From: Echiichthys vipera
Lineage: Eukaryota; Chordata; Actinopteri; Perciformes; Trachinidae
Direction: 5' to 3'
Length of the DNA stretch: 64,000 nt
Assembly: GCA_963691815.1 (NCBI GenBank)
Contig: OY829653.1
Span: 27,047,653-27,111,652, forward strand
The position numbers and the translations under genes are program-made. Below, in pieces: positions 48,961-61,781 of this stretch. The first letter of the stretch is position 1. The number at the start of each line of letters is the position of its first letter. A model generated the notes under the pieces. The model was given only the letters and a program-made list of their open reading frames with translations, had not been told where the DNA came from and did not search any database.

Positions 48961-51900
48961 TCCAAAACGGCTGCAGAAAAGCTATGCTGTGTCTGCAGAT
49001 CGGATGAACCCTGACCGAAGGAGAACTTTGCAGATTTTTTAGCTTTAGGGATAAAAATTGTTTGGTGGTGAGACTGAGCATGATAATATCAATAAGACAA
49101 CATTTTAAACTCTTGTGAGCAGATTGCACGATGCATTTTATTCACCACAGAGAGGTGAAGTGAAGGCCTTTCTAGTGACACAGCTTGGGTCAATAGTTCT
49201 GTGCTTATGTGTTTCCACCTTCCATACTAAAATTGTCATTTTCCAAACTGCACATTATGCCTGCACCACCCCCCTTGCCCTACTTCGTAGAATAGGCCTC
49301 ATGTATATAACTCAGGCCAATATTATTGATTACAAATCATGATTAACAATAATTATATTGATAAAAATGGAACATTAGCCCTCACCTCTGACCTTATTTG
49401 CAGACCTCTTTGTACTATATGATATATTCAATATCATAATCATGCTTGAGTACACTTTGTTTGAAAAAGGGGTGGGGGGGTCGGGGGGATCGATGGGTGT
49501 ATGCTCATAAGCAGAGATAAAACATCACACCTGCAGATATTGTGTTGACAGTGCATCAGAGAGCAAACACGTAGCTGCTGTCGTCTTGGAGTTATGCTGA
49601 AGAGGTCATTGATCCACCGGTTAACCTATTCTCCTGCATCAGTACAGCAGCAAACCCTCCGAGGACAGCCCCCTCCCCCCACCCCAGCCATTGTTTCCCT
49701 CCACTAATATGATACCCCCTGAAGGTTCTCCACAGACCTCATTTCTAATCAATGCATGTGGTTGGTGGGATCATCCTGTCTCTGCAAATTAATGACTTCA
49801 CTTTTTTTCTGTGGTTTCATTCCATCGATTTGTTTTATTAGCCAATTGATCTCCATGCACCCCTCCCCTCAACCAACCCTCTACCTCACCCATCCTCAAC
49901 CCTCTGACTCCTACTTGCTTATCAATTTGAGAGAAAAATTCCTTCCTTCAGCAACGGATGACTTCCAAAAAGAAAGAAAAAAACATGACGTAAATTTGTG
50001 CTATCTTTTGAGCAGAAAAATATAATTCAAACAACCTGGTGCCCTTTATTTTATTTGAAATTAGTTGGACAGTCGAACCAAACACACCAGACCACCCTCT
50101 CCAAAAATGGCTATAAAGGTTACCTGTGCAAGCAGATTATTATGACCATTGACTGTATACAAAGAGTTGAGATTTATTTCCGGGAATGGGTGGGAGTGGG
50201 ATTTTTAGAGCAGAACACACCGGCTCTGGGAGTCAGCATTTATGATATATGATTTAAGCCGATATTCAGGACCATCAGTGGTGTGGTGGTAGTTAATGAG
50301 GTGGGGGTACTGCTAGGTAGATGACTATGTAACCATGAAGGAAGAGGGTAAACATTTTTTTTTTATTGTGTAATGCAAAAAAAAAATGTCCTCCACAACT
50401 TTTGCTAATAATTTCTGAAAAAAAAAATACTATACTCCTATATATTCCAATTTATTTTTGGCTGATAGGCGGGTATATTGTAAACTACCAGAATAAGAGG
50501 TGGGTATACTCTGTATACCTGTGTATGCCTTCCACTACACCACTGAGTACCATGCCCAAAGACTGTAAAACACCGACCCTCACTGCCCGAATCCTCACGC
50601 TGCTCCAGATTAGCATTAGTGTATGTGTCATCAATAGTAGGCTAAATTGCAAGTCATTGTGCAAGTGTGGCTATTCAATTAGCATAACAGAGCTAACGCG
50701 TTGTGTTCCTAAACCATGTGTTTGTACCGTTGATCGAAGAGCAAACCATCTTGTCACTTATAGTAACACCACCTCCTGAATGACCGCAGTCCAGGTGGAG
50801 ATGACGGAGTTAGCATGCTAATCCTGACAACTAGCCTCCGAGGAGAAGTCTAGTATAATTCAATATGAACATTTATTGTCCTTCAATGGAATCATATTAT
50901 AAGATATCATGATACACACATATGTAATCTAAATTGATAAAAACAAGAACATACTAACTCAAACATTTTTTTTTCAGAAAAACTGATATGAAATGTGGCA
51001 AAGTTATTATCTTTCACCAAAGCTCTTAATAAAATGAGAAAATATTCAGTATTTGTCTTTTGATATGTATTTAATTCACACAGAGGTATACACAAATCAG
51101 ATTTACCATGTGCTTAGATAAGAAGTAATTAGTATTGGCATATAAGATTTTGGCCATATTGTCCTAATCTAATCTATTCAGAGGACATGTTGAACATACT
51201 GTTGCTTAAAAAGGCTCAATATGTTTCCATGTTCACTGTGGGTCCAAAATATGAATATTTAAATGAAAGTAATCTGGTTTTACTCGTTTAATACAATTGT
51301 CATGGTCTAAATCACTTAGACGTTCATCTGGTCAGGGCTAGGCGGTCTTATTAACAGCCATATCTAACTCTCTCCCCTATAATTCCCTTTGAGATCCGAA
51401 CAAAAGGATAGGAAGTGCTTTACTCCGACAAGTCAGACTTCACTTCACAGGAGGAATTACAGCTTTTCATTTTCTGTCACTGGAGCGTTTTAGTGAGGTG
51501 CCCCACTAGCATAACGATGTTCCTTCTCTCTTGTTTTATGACTTGAACCATGCACAAAGAGTTGATTCACAGTAATTACATGTGAAAACACAAATGCCAA
51601 TGTGTATATGTGAACTCACTGAGAGACAGCCGCAAAAGCACACACTAGATATTCTAATGCTGAAAGAAATATATAGTCAGAGCCATTTGCAGCAGACACA
51701 AAGACTTACACCCTGCAGTGAAAGAAAAAACACGCAGCATATCCCTAAAGGAAACAAAATTCAAATGTGTGGTTGTTCAGGTTAGCCCCATGTCCATCAA
51801 TGCTTCTGTCTGAATCCATTTGGATAAACACAGTTTGCACTCTGGATGTTACACATTTTTCTCTCATAGCCCCTGCTGTATTATTTCTGTCTTTTCTGAG

Positions 51901-52544
51901 CCATCAAATAGTGACACATGATGTCTAAGAAAACAAGCTGAAGTAATACTGGAGGCAGTAAAATGTCTGGCCCAACTCATCCCCCTCACGGATTCTTCCA
52001 TCCCCTGGCATTTGCCATGGAGAGAAAGATATCATTTATTAGCCTTTGAATACACGCAGTATAGTTAGAAATACACTGTCACACTGAGGAATCATCAAAC
52101 TTTGCAGCAGCAGCTATTTGACAGAAAGGTAAATCAATTATTTTAAAGTAAATTAATTAGTTAACACCTACTTACTCTGAAGGACAGTGTATTTATTGTA
52201 AGCTTTGACAAAATCAGGACGATGTCCATGTTCATAGATGAGAAGAGAGGCTGTCAAGCACCCTGTTCCCTCACCAAACTGCATGTTTATCCAGCTTGTG
52301 GGAATTCCTGTTCCTCAGGATGGATCCGGAGTCGCCAAGCCTGGAGATGTTCCCGTCCCACCCTGCCCGGCTCTTTCACATCCCACACAGATAGACAATT
52401 ACTCATTTTCCCTCTACTTAGACATTACACTGCTGACCTGGCAGTGTGTTTGTATTTATAAATAACAGTGAGGTAAATCCTCACCAAACTATCCAAACAA
52501 ACACATGTGAACGCATAGTGAATTTATGTTTTAGCCGCTCAGTC
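48961..52544. other. Non-coding DNA, no gene recognised
   Basis: No gene is supportable. The open frames at 49756-50025, 49998-50252 and 50366-50779 have no domain. The segment 50460-50860 has repeat-like phrases (GGCGGGTATATTG, GGTGGGTATACTC) without visible ends. Confidence 0.4.
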
Positions 52545-52562
52545 ATTGCGCACGTGCGCAAT
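52545..52562. promoter_or_regulatory. 18-bp perfect palindrome with E-box core
   Basis: ATTGCGCACGTGCGCAAT reads the same on both strands. It has CACGTG at its centre and TGCGCA half-sites on each side, in otherwise AT-rich DNA. CACGTG binds bHLH factors. TGCGCA half-sites resemble NRF1 halves, but the spacing is two bases longer than the NRF1 consensus. Confidence 0.5.
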
Positions 52563-54316
52563 TACGTGTTTTCATTTTAAAGTGACTCTACATTGATTTT
52601 ACATCTGAAGTTCAGTTCATTCTGCATGAATAGTTCTACTCAGCCAGTAAAAACAGTTGTATTATGTCATTTGTGGCTCTGGAAGGGGCGTTGCAAAATT
52701 TGAAAAAATAACTGATGATGTCTTTATCTCAGCATGGGTTTGAGAATTTAAATTTGAACAGAAGGAGTTTGTTTCAAACTGGAGATGTGGAATTTGACAT
52801 GTTTAGTAGGGATGGTTATGATTTATATTAAAGTCCTTGTGTTAGTTAATAAGTTATAAGGGCCTTATAAATCCTCATAAGATGCTTATTCACATTATTA
52901 TGTGTAAATAAGACTGTGCAACTGTTAATTAGAGCCGTAGAAACATATTTATTGCTAGATTACAAGACATTTCTAAGCACTTATAAGAAACACATCATTA
53001 TGCATTCATTAGAAGGTAAAAAATTATCAAAAATTATTCAGAAAAATGTACCCAAATAGACCTCTAACTTGCATCGTCTTGATGCTATTATCTATCATTG
53101 AAACCTATGATTCAGTTCATAAAGATTTATCTCTGAGATTACACTATTCAGCAAATAAACATGTACATAACTTGTGTTTAGGTCGGTTAAGCTAACGCTG
53201 CATCTCGGTCCTGTCTTCACATAAATCCTTTCAGGGCTTCTGGCAGCAGTTTCCTGCTCTTTCATCTGGCTCCCTTGTGGTAGGACTATTAGCCCAGCCT
53301 GTATACCTGCAAATGTTTGGGAGGCAGCTGGCTCTGGACGCTCAGTGCCTGCACGGGCCCAGGGGCTGCTGGGACCTGGGAAAGCTGGCACCAAATACCG
53401 ATGGGTAATTAGACCTTCATTCAAGAACAAATGTGGCAAGCATTAGACACAAGGCTCTTTCCGGTTCAATTCATATCTCCATCCTGCCTTCCTTGCCCTC
53501 CTCACAACATCTTCACTCCCCCGCTTTTTCCCCCCAAGCCTTGGACAATGCCTATTCTACAACCAATATCTTAACCAAAGATTGTTTTTTTTTATTTGTT
53601 TATTTGAGATTTGAACAATTTGGGTCTTACAGAGAGAAAAATAAAGCTGTCACTCAAAAACAAAACCAGGATGATGCAAAACAGCAATCTGATGGCACTC
53701 ACGCTTTATTCATTACCCCATTAGTAGTGTTTAAATGTTAATATAAATCACCCATACACTTTCACTCTGAAGATGTTCATGAATAAACTCTCAAGTGCAA
53801 TATAACTACTACTGTCTGTACAACATTAATTTCATACAACATAATGCTGTTTTTTATTATTATTTACTAGTTCACACCACAGTCTCAGGTACCAGAGTGT
53901 CTGATGAATATCTGTATGTGGCTCTGCTGATGTAATGTGCCACTTTGTCTTTCTCAGCTGTGAGGAACATGACAATGACTGTTTCTCATGTAAGAGGAAA
54001 TCTATAAGAGGCCCCTTCTAGTTTTGTGGTGAAAGGTGACATAACCCATAATTCCACTCAAACCACAATGTTCTTTTATCAGATGTTCCTCTCTAATACT
54101 GCGAGGGTGGTTCACACGACACAAAGCAGCCACTGAATTCACTGAATATCTGCAAATGCACATAAGTCTGTAAGTGCTCAGTATTCACAAAATAAATAAT
54201 TTAGACACTATGAAATACTTGTCCAACTACAAGGAGGAGGAGTGTCTTTATTTTTGTCTTCATGAGTTTGTTCTTATTTCTCTCAACTGTTTGTCTGATG
54301 GGCGTCACTCTTGCTG
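52563..54316. other. Non-coding DNA, no gene recognised
   Basis: A minus-strand exon-like segment lies at 53307-53375 (acceptor CAGCTTTCCCAG, donor CAG|GTATAC, 23 open codons including PGPVQALSVQSQLPPKHLQ). It is isolated and too weak to call. The rest is AT-rich. Confidence 0.4.
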
Positions 54317-54380
54317 GGTGTATTGCTGAAGACCCAAGGAAGTGCAGTGTAGAGTGCAAGTTCTTGAGATCTGTGAGACA
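54317..54380. repeat. Diverged direct repeat, copy 1
   Basis: Shares TATTGCT, AAGGAAGTGC, GTGCAAGTTCTTGAGA-like text in order with 54655-54725, about 340 bp away. Probably parts of one old interspersed family. Confidence 0.5.
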
Positions 54381-54629
54381 TATTCATTAGTAGTGCGTTA
54401 TGTACACACTGTGTAGTGTAGTCAGAGGGAACCTCTATTAACTGATAAACCGCTGAACAGCTCTCCGTCGCTCACTACAGTTCTTTCAAGAACAGATGAA
54501 GAAAGAGAGACTGGAGATGTTACATTGTAGCAAACTAAAATATTTCAAGCATTAGTGATATAACTTTCAGAATCAACACTTTTGTTACAAGAAAAAGCTT
54601 TGTCCCAAATAGCTAGCTGTTAGCAAACT

Positions 54630-54644
54630 CCAGCAGAGGGGATG
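54630..54644 (+). promoter_or_regulatory. CTCF-like motif
   Basis: CCAGCAGAGGGGATG matches the CTCF core CCASYAGRKGG perfectly and 12 of 15 positions overall. Confidence 0.3.
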
Positions 54645-54654
54645 TAACTAAGTC

Positions 54655-54725
54655 ATGGCAGGCATATTGCTCAGAACTAAGGAAGTGCTGTGTCAAGTGT
54701 GAAGTTCTCGAGAAAGCTTTAAGCA
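54655..54725. repeat. Diverged direct repeat, copy 2
   Basis: Partner of 54317-54380; reads GGAAGTGCTGTGTCAAGTGT and then GAAGTTCTCGAGAAA. Confidence 0.5.
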
Positions 54726-54737
54726 GCAATACTAGGG

Positions 54738-54822
54738 GCCAAATTATCGACCTGCTCCGAACAGGACCACCAATCTCCTGATGAGTCGACAATCCGCTCT
54801 ACCTTCTGAGCCACGGCTGCCC
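54738..54822 (-). mobile_element. tRNA-derived SINE head fragment
   Basis: On the minus strand GGGCAGCCGTGGCTCAGAAG continues into GTAGAGCGG. TGGCTCAGAAGG (54813-54802) fits the polymerase III A box TRGYNNARNNGG exactly. The B box is decayed and the SINE body is missing. It resembles the tRNA-like head of the 57045-57327 SINE. It is not a tRNA gene: no cloverleaf can be drawn. Confidence 0.6.
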
Positions 54823-55127
54823 ACTAGTACTAGTATTAATCAAAATGTATTAGTAAACCATTTATTTGTGAAATGATTTAGAAATGATTTAAACTCAACT
54901 TATTATTGTATTTCTCTCTCCCCTGTTGGCTAGAGAAAACATAACCTATGGAGGCAACTAACTCGGTTTGTGAGCTTGAATTATGACTCACCATCAAAGC
55001 AAACAGTCAGTGTAAACTGCAGTAGTTAAAGTCCTTTAGTGTTTCCTTCAGCAGGGTTGTGATTCAAAACATGTTTCTCAGAGAAAGACAGACTCTAAAG
55101 AGCAAAAACCAGCCCAGTCACCAGACA

Positions 55128-55480
55128 AAAATATTGGCATTGTACATTTCTGTTAACCACAGAGATGTTGATATGAAGTGTTTTTGGCATCCTCTAGCCT
55201 CTGTATGCAATGGGCTGTCAACTGAGAGACGTCAGGTAATGGTTGGGTCATACATACACTGGACATTCACCAGCGTTCTTGTCCTGGTCCATGTGACAGT
55301 TAAACTTAATTACATATCAAGACATACATATTTGAACCCAAACCCTGATCTTTTCCTAAACCTATCAAAGTAATTTTGTTATCTAAGCCTAAGTTATAAT
55401 TTTTGCTTGAATTCACAACATTAACCATGTGTTTAAAACTGCGACTGTGGAGAGTCAGAAATTGTCGAGATGTGACGATT
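55128..55480 (-). mobile_element. MITE family member, copy in minus orientation
   Basis: Read on the minus strand this matches 61782-62243 across its length: GTTTAGGAAAAGATCAGGGT, AATTAAGTTTAACTGTCACA and the end CTGTGGTTAACAGAAATG. The ends are imperfect inverted repeats. It is about 110 bp shorter than the partner. No coding capacity. Confidence 0.7.
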
Positions 55481-57044
55481 AGGGAATGAAAACACACTGT
55501 AGTGATTCAGAAACGTTGAGATTGAACTTATCTGTGATTTGCAAAACATAAACTCCAACATTTAAATCTGGCGACAAAGACACTCTCTTTCCCTGTGGTT
55601 TCTCTCGCCAACCGTAGCTGGCTGGTTAGCTGGCTGGCAGGTGGTGAGCCTGCTTGGCGAAAGTTGTCAGGTGATTGGCTCAATGCCAATGGGGGCGAGT
55701 ATTGAGCCAATGTCATGAAAAGTGGTATTGTGACTATCACATAAAATAAAAGTGTCATTGAAACAAAAGGGCATTTAAATGGACTTCTGAAAAGGGCATC
55801 AAAATAAATGAAATAGAAATGTACTCCTATGAGCTTTTAGCATTTTGCACTTTATTTATGTATATGTTTAATTCAATTTATCCATTTGATAATTTATTTC
55901 AGTATGCCTTTTTTATTTATTTATTTAATGTTTAATGCATGAAATAGCTAAATCCTACTGATTACAAAGATAAATATTTAATTCCCTCATTAATTCCTTG
56001 GGTCACAGGTATGAGAGGCTTGAATAGGCTGGCAGGCTGCTCTTTGCTGTGCAGTGAATTGAATCAGAAGCTGCTTTTAGCGGTCTGGGGAAAACACTGG
56101 GTCCAAATTAGCATAAACAGGAACACAAAAGAAAAAAGGGAGAGGAACGAAACAGAAAATAATGTTGTCAACAGGACCCCCTGGTGAGGATTTTCAATTT
56201 CATATATCTAATTATCCCTGTCAGATAGAAATAAGTGACAAAAAGCTGTCTTTGTTCTCCCTCTTTATCTCCCGCATCTCTCTCAATTAATTTCAGCATA
56301 CGAATATGACTAATTGTCTCTCTGCCGCTCTACAGCCACATAAATAATAATTTTGGCCCATGTTGGAGGGGGGTGGGATGTTCACGCATCAATTTATGAT
56401 ATTTGAACACAATGGATTGCGCATAATTCAGGTGATCACGTTAGCAGGCCGATGCAACCTCTCTGTAGGCATCACACTCTGCCCCACAGTCTTGTAGCCC
56501 CCATAATACCTCTATACTTTTCCTCTTTTGTAAACGAGAGCGTCATGTCTCTCATTTCTGTCATTGGGATTGTCTCTTTGTTTAGAATGATGATATTAGC
56601 ATCATAATCAGACAGAAAGAAAGAGGCAGCAGAGATGACTGATTTATGCATGGTTTTGTGTGGAGAGACCGACAGAACCAGTCACCATCTACTGCGCATT
56701 GTAATCAGATATGTGCATGTTAAAGATTATTATTTCACTCATTCATTTGCTAACTAACTTCTAGTGCTAAAATTCCTCATTTCCCCATCACACAGTACTG
56801 AGCAATACAACTTTCACAATGCATTATTTCATTTTTTATTTTAATATTTATTTTTAGTTTGTAAGTTTGCAATGGGAGTAAAGGGCATTTAATATTTGAC
56901 AAAAGAGACATTATATTGGATTGATGTTTTAAAAGGCATGTAAGACATAATAGAAAGCCAGAAAAAAGAGCTACGGTTTGTGTCAGTAGTCACTTCTGCT
57001 GTAACCTACATGAGTGAGCTAACACAGGAACACTACATTATCTT
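55481..57044. other. Non-coding DNA with CCAAT cluster
   Basis: Besides the CCAAT cluster (55674-55711), the stretch 56180-56460 (ATATCTAATTATCC, CTCAATTAATTTCAGC, GACTAATTGTC) looks like conserved non-coding DNA. A CTCF-like GGACCCCCTGGTGA sits at 56174-56187. No gene is seen. Confidence 0.4.
55674..55711. promoter_or_regulatory. Triple CCAAT-box plus GC-box module
   Basis: ATTGGCTCAAT (55674-55684) and its exact reverse complement ATTGAGCCAAT (55701-55711) flank TGCCAATGGGGGCG. Three NF-Y-type CCAAT boxes and one Sp1-type GC box thus lie in under 40 bp. This is typical of promoters, including retroelement promoters. No transcript start was identified nearby. Confidence 0.4.
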
Positions 57045-57327
57045 GGGTTGCTGTGGATCAGAGGCAGAGCGGGTTCCATTAGAGAGATCAGCAGTTCGAT
57101 CCCTCGCTCCTCTGGTCCGCATGTCGAAGTGTCCTTGGGCAAGACACTGAACCCCAAATTGCTGCCCGTGCTGTGCATGGGTGTGTGAATGTGGTGTGAA
57201 TGGTTAGATTAGATTAGATGGTATGTAGATCCACTACCATCAGTGTGAATGTCTGTGTGAACGGGTGAATGTGACAACTAGTTTCAGAAGACTAGAAAGG
57301 TGCTATAAGTACCATTTACCATTCACA
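57045..57327 (+). mobile_element. tRNA-derived SINE
   Basis: The head (GCTGTGGATCAGAGGCAGAG) resembles a tRNA-like A-box region, and GTTCGATCC at 57094-57102 is a B box. The body GTGTCCTTGGGCAAGACACT, GAACCCCAAATTGCTGC and the tail GGTGCTATAAGTACCATTTA follow the plan of a SINE widespread in spiny-rayed fishes. A TTAGATTAGATTAGAT expansion interrupts the middle (about 57206-57221). No clear target duplication was found. Confidence 0.75.
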
Positions 57328-58393
57328 TGCACGTTAAGCAAAGCCTTGGATTGACCAATTATTTCTTTACAGTTACTAACAGTAAATAAGTTATTTAAGT
57401 GTGCTCTTTTCATAAATGTTAGTGGAACTAAGTGGCAGAACTGTTGGTGGGGGAACTGTTGATGTTAAGAGACGGGGTTGAAGCACTTCTTTTAGCCTGT
57501 TGTTTTTCCTTGGTCCTGTTTTACTTGCGTGTCTTTGTAAAATGTTTTAGGTGTCGATTGACATTAAAAAAAAAATGCGACGTTAACTTTGAGCTGAATT
57601 ACCTTGCTTCAGTGTTGAAGTGCTGATGAAGCTTTAGAAATGAAGTTGGTGAAATCAAGGACGGAAGATTGACTCAAGGACCTCCTACTTCTTTTAGCTA
57701 TTAAGGAACTAATTCCTCAGTAGAAACTTTAACTAACTGCATGTTAGTTTTGTATGATGATGCTTTACTTTACTTTGGGGAGGCACAAAAGGGTTAGTAA
57801 TGGTCAGGTAATCGTGAAGTAATGAGGGACTACTGTAACTACTCAGTATAATGCACTTCATACTTAGGGGTGCACAAAAAGAGTAACTAATGGTTAAACA
57901 TTAGTATTTAATGAGTTGCTACTAGTATTGTGCCGCTCACTGTTGAGTCCCAGTTAATCTGGAAGCAAGTGATCAGTATGTAGTTCCCTGAACCTATGAA
58001 CATAATCTAATGATTCATTAATATAGTATCTCCTGTCTGTTCTTTAATAACTTTTTGATAGTCCTTGATTCTGAGGTATTTGGAAACTTACTCATGATTC
58101 ATTAATTATCCTGGTTCCTTCCTCACTTATAGCCACTCACAAGTTTGTGTACTTTATTGTAAAGTGTTATCGCTCTTTTTACTTTTTGAATCTAAATTGC
58201 AGTGGCAAAGAAACACTCAAACTAGACCTAATCAAAACAATGTTTTTACCCTTCATATGAATTGCTTTACCATGAGAGTATAGCACTCTGGTTTACATTT
58301 AACTCACATCACAAGGTTTGGGATTCTAACAGTAATTGTATTATTAAATGATGTCCTATTCACTCCAAGAGACCTTGTGTTTCCCTGCATCTC

Positions 58394-58419
58394 AAAAATA
58401 AAATAAATAAATAAATAAA
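58394..58419. repeat. (AAAT)n microsatellite
   Basis: About six units of AAAT/TAAA. Confidence 0.9.
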
Positions 58420-60777
58420 GTGAGGAGGAAGGCCAAAAATATGCACTCCTGATGAGAAGATGCTTTATCACTTATTAACACCGGCATAAAAAGCCCTTGA
58501 AGTCTAGTGCTAAAGTGATTACATTTTTTTATTCAATCAAATCCTTCTAAATAAAAAAAAAACAATCAGCAAAACCTAAAAATAATGAGCAAAACAGCCA
58601 AAGCTCATCTAAACAAAGCTGCAGTCGAGCCACGGCACACCAACCATAAAATATAGTCACCCATTCACTCCCAGAGAGGGGGGAGGAGTGGGCTGGTATT
58701 GTTACATTTCATTAGACACATTCCTTCTCTGTGGACTCTTGACCAGTTGCCATGTCATTTTAGCTGACCACATTTCATATACCCTCTCTCTCTCACACAC
58801 ACACTTGCTCTGTTCTTTTAGCTTTAATGACACTGCTGTGTTTGGTGTTGAATATATTTAATATAACAACGGAACACATAAAAAGAGTGTCACTGTTCAT
58901 GCTCAGCTAAGTTGTTTTAACTCATGGAAGCACTTTTATACTTTTTTTTTTTCACAGTTTTACGGATGTTTCTCTTGCACCTTATTGTGCATAAGAGAGG
59001 TTTTGGCGATCTTACTACATCACCTGACTTTCACCTTTGCGCCGACCACAATTATTCCGTCCATAAGGGGTCGCCACCTCATGACAAAATGGGATTATGG
59101 GTCGTAATAAGATGCTTGTGTATTCGATCTATACAGCATTTTTTGTCACTCTGAGAAGAAATTTGAACAAGGTTTCAATGATGAAGAAAATGCAGTTAAT
59201 TGGGGAAATGGCTGGTTGGCCGCCTGCTGTGAGTTTGCGTCTATTTGCGTCTTTGCATTGTGCAAAACGCTGCCGTTTTGAACACAACATAAGAATGCCT
59301 AAGTATAAGGAGGAAGGTTGCGTGATGGATGGGTCACAAATCACAGGACTTTCACTCGTGGGGAGCAGTATTTTGTGTTATTAAGTACTCAGCCACACCA
59401 CAAGCTTTTTCTCTAATCCAAGTCATGGTAACTGTCATAATATGTAAGTTATCACAAATATCTGTGTCATATTTAATAAGATGTTAAACATTGCTGTACA
59501 GAAGTTTTTGTAAGATATCATACAAACCTGCTGATGAGAATACCTTGAGGCAGAACAACCAGACCAACAGCTAGAATACTCTCTTCATGATTGCCTATAC
59601 CCGAGATTCAGCACTCTGAATTGGCTAAATGATCACCCTACCTACTGAGGTTTAACTCAACTAATATGTTTATAATTTTAACAAGATTAAAAGTGCCAGG
59701 TATTGGTCATTACTGTAACTGACACCTGTTGTGATCAAACCAGAAGACGGCATTCAGTCGCCCTCGGTGAAACAGGCTGCATTATATCAACACAATAAAT
59801 CCTGTCACTCAAATCCAGCTGTATAATTTTGTTAAAAAACTTTCCATACCTACATTAATTTGCATTTTTCCATCAACAGTCAAGTGTCTGCACAAACGAG
59901 GATAACAAAAGGAGAAAAAAAAGAAAAAAGATTTGCATTCGGTGCATAAATAGTTCCAGGACAAGGGCTGTTAAGTTTGAAATTAACATGTAAACAGTTG
60001 GAAAGTCTGCCCTCCCACCCCCCGTCCCCTTCTCCTTAACCCCCACCCCTGGTTCCCTTTTAGCGCCTTGATAAATATACATAAAGCACCACAAAGACCG
60101 CCTTGTTCCTTTAAATGGGCTACTTTTTAATGGAGACATATATTTCAAGGATTATATCAGCATTGAGTTGCAAATTTTGAGTTTTCATACTCCAGTTGGG
60201 GCAGTCTATGAATAAGAGTATCATTTGAATGCAGGGAACACCTGGTGCTGAGGGCTTGCCTGTGAGGGGGCTTCGAGCTGACCCAGTGTCAGTGCCAAAG
60301 CTTCACTTGTTCCCAGCCTTCTTATTCACACTCTCACTGCCTCAGCCTTCACTGATACTGTAGACCGCCATGGACATGGAACTTTATGCTCCTGTCTTGG
60401 TTTGGAGTTTTGATCAGAGAAGTGCAATATTATAAGATCAATAAAGGGTCCGATATTGTATTAACACATCTTAAAATGTTAAAACTGATATCATAAAGAT
60501 GCCAAGTGTTGATATAAAAATACATAACACAAGAACTACACAAGAATGATTCTTTTTTTTACTGAATTTTTACATATTTTCAGGTGGTGCATGTAGTATC
60601 TTTTCAATATTACAGTTTTGCTGAGGAAACACTTGTACGTGTAAATGGGAGGAAAAATATCATATCATCCTTCTCTGGAATACTTTTTGGCCAGATCAGC
60701 AGCAATAGGTTTACACAGTCAGATTAGAATAAAGGCAAGAGCTGATAATTCACTACTGTAACCATGAAAAACAACAG

Positions 60778-60811
60778 CCCCCCCACATCCCCCCCCCCCC
60801 CCCGTCCCCCC
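60778..60811. repeat. C-rich tract
   Basis: Runs of C broken by ACAT and GT; the other strand is G-rich. Confidence 0.9.
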
Positions 60812-61781
60812 ATTGCTAACTTGGCAGCATGACAGCAGATGGGGGTCGGGGGAGGTGGAGGGTATGAGTAGTACTATTTGGAGGAGGAGAGAGGAAGGGG
60901 TACAGGGTCTATTCGTATGCACCCCACATCCACTCAACACACAATCAGGCCTGTATTGCATTTTGCAAATTTATACCCAGGATGTCGGTTTAGAGTGTTT
61001 CCCTGAAAAAAAGAAGGATTTTTTTTTCAAGTAAGTGTCTGCTTTCATGAGCAAGAGTGATTGAGGCACACAAACAAACCTTTGTTTCCGAGCTCACAGA
61101 TGCAAGGCCCAAGCTCTGATTTATGCCCCACCCTGAGACACATTTGCACTTTTTTTTTAATACTCTGAAATTAACACTGTATGAACAAAAAAAAATGTGG
61201 TACTGCTTTAAGAAAAATGCTATTGGATGAAATTTAGCAGAATTACACTTTAATTGAAAGAGTATTTTGCTGTTACAACTACATAAATGTACCACAACTA
61301 AGTGATATACATTCTACACTACACATCCACTAGCCATTCAATACAGTTTATCTTCTTCCTGAAATATTTGCACAGCCTTTTGTTTGCAGTAGCTGGAGAG
61401 CTGTACTCCTGACAAGCCAATCTATAGCCAGACACAAGGAGTCAAATTCAAAGGCAAGAAACAGTGAAGCTCAGGGACACTGACTGACCTCTGTGCTGTT
61501 TGAGGCATTTATGTACATAAATGTTTTAGCTTTGACTCTTAAATTTATTCCTTTCTTTTTGGGTCTTTAGATGTCTGGGACCATACATCATTTGGAATGC
61601 ATGCACAACAAGTTCCTTGTACTTCCATTATTAGTTATTAATATTTTTTGGGTGAAAAATTAAGGGCCTATATTTACATGAAGCTTCTGAGTGCCAGAGT
61701 CTGTTTTCAATTGTTCACTACGAGGAAAGACCACACGGGACAACCCAGTGGCCAGAATAAAACATTGGAACTGTGTACTTA

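Larger units (their letters stand above)
57328..61781. other. Non-coding DNA, no gene recognised
   Basis: About 57640-58130 has repeat-like phrases (GGACCTCC, AAGTAATGAGGGACTACTGT, GGTGCACAAAAAGAGTAACT) that suggest an old interspersed element, without ends. The stretch 60170-60380 may be conserved non-coding DNA. Open frames at 58924-59154 and 59097-59384 have no domain. Confidence 0.4.

Noticed and set aside
53307..53375. Isolated minus-strand exon of 23 codons
   Set aside because: The splice motifs are fair, but there is no neighbouring exon in phase and no recognised domain.
54738..54822. Possible tRNA gene
   Set aside because: It has only an A-box match and a decayed B box, with no cloverleaf. 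It fits a SINE head.
57045..57110. Possible tRNA gene at the SINE head
   Set aside because: The promoter boxes belong to a SINE with the expected body and tail downstream.
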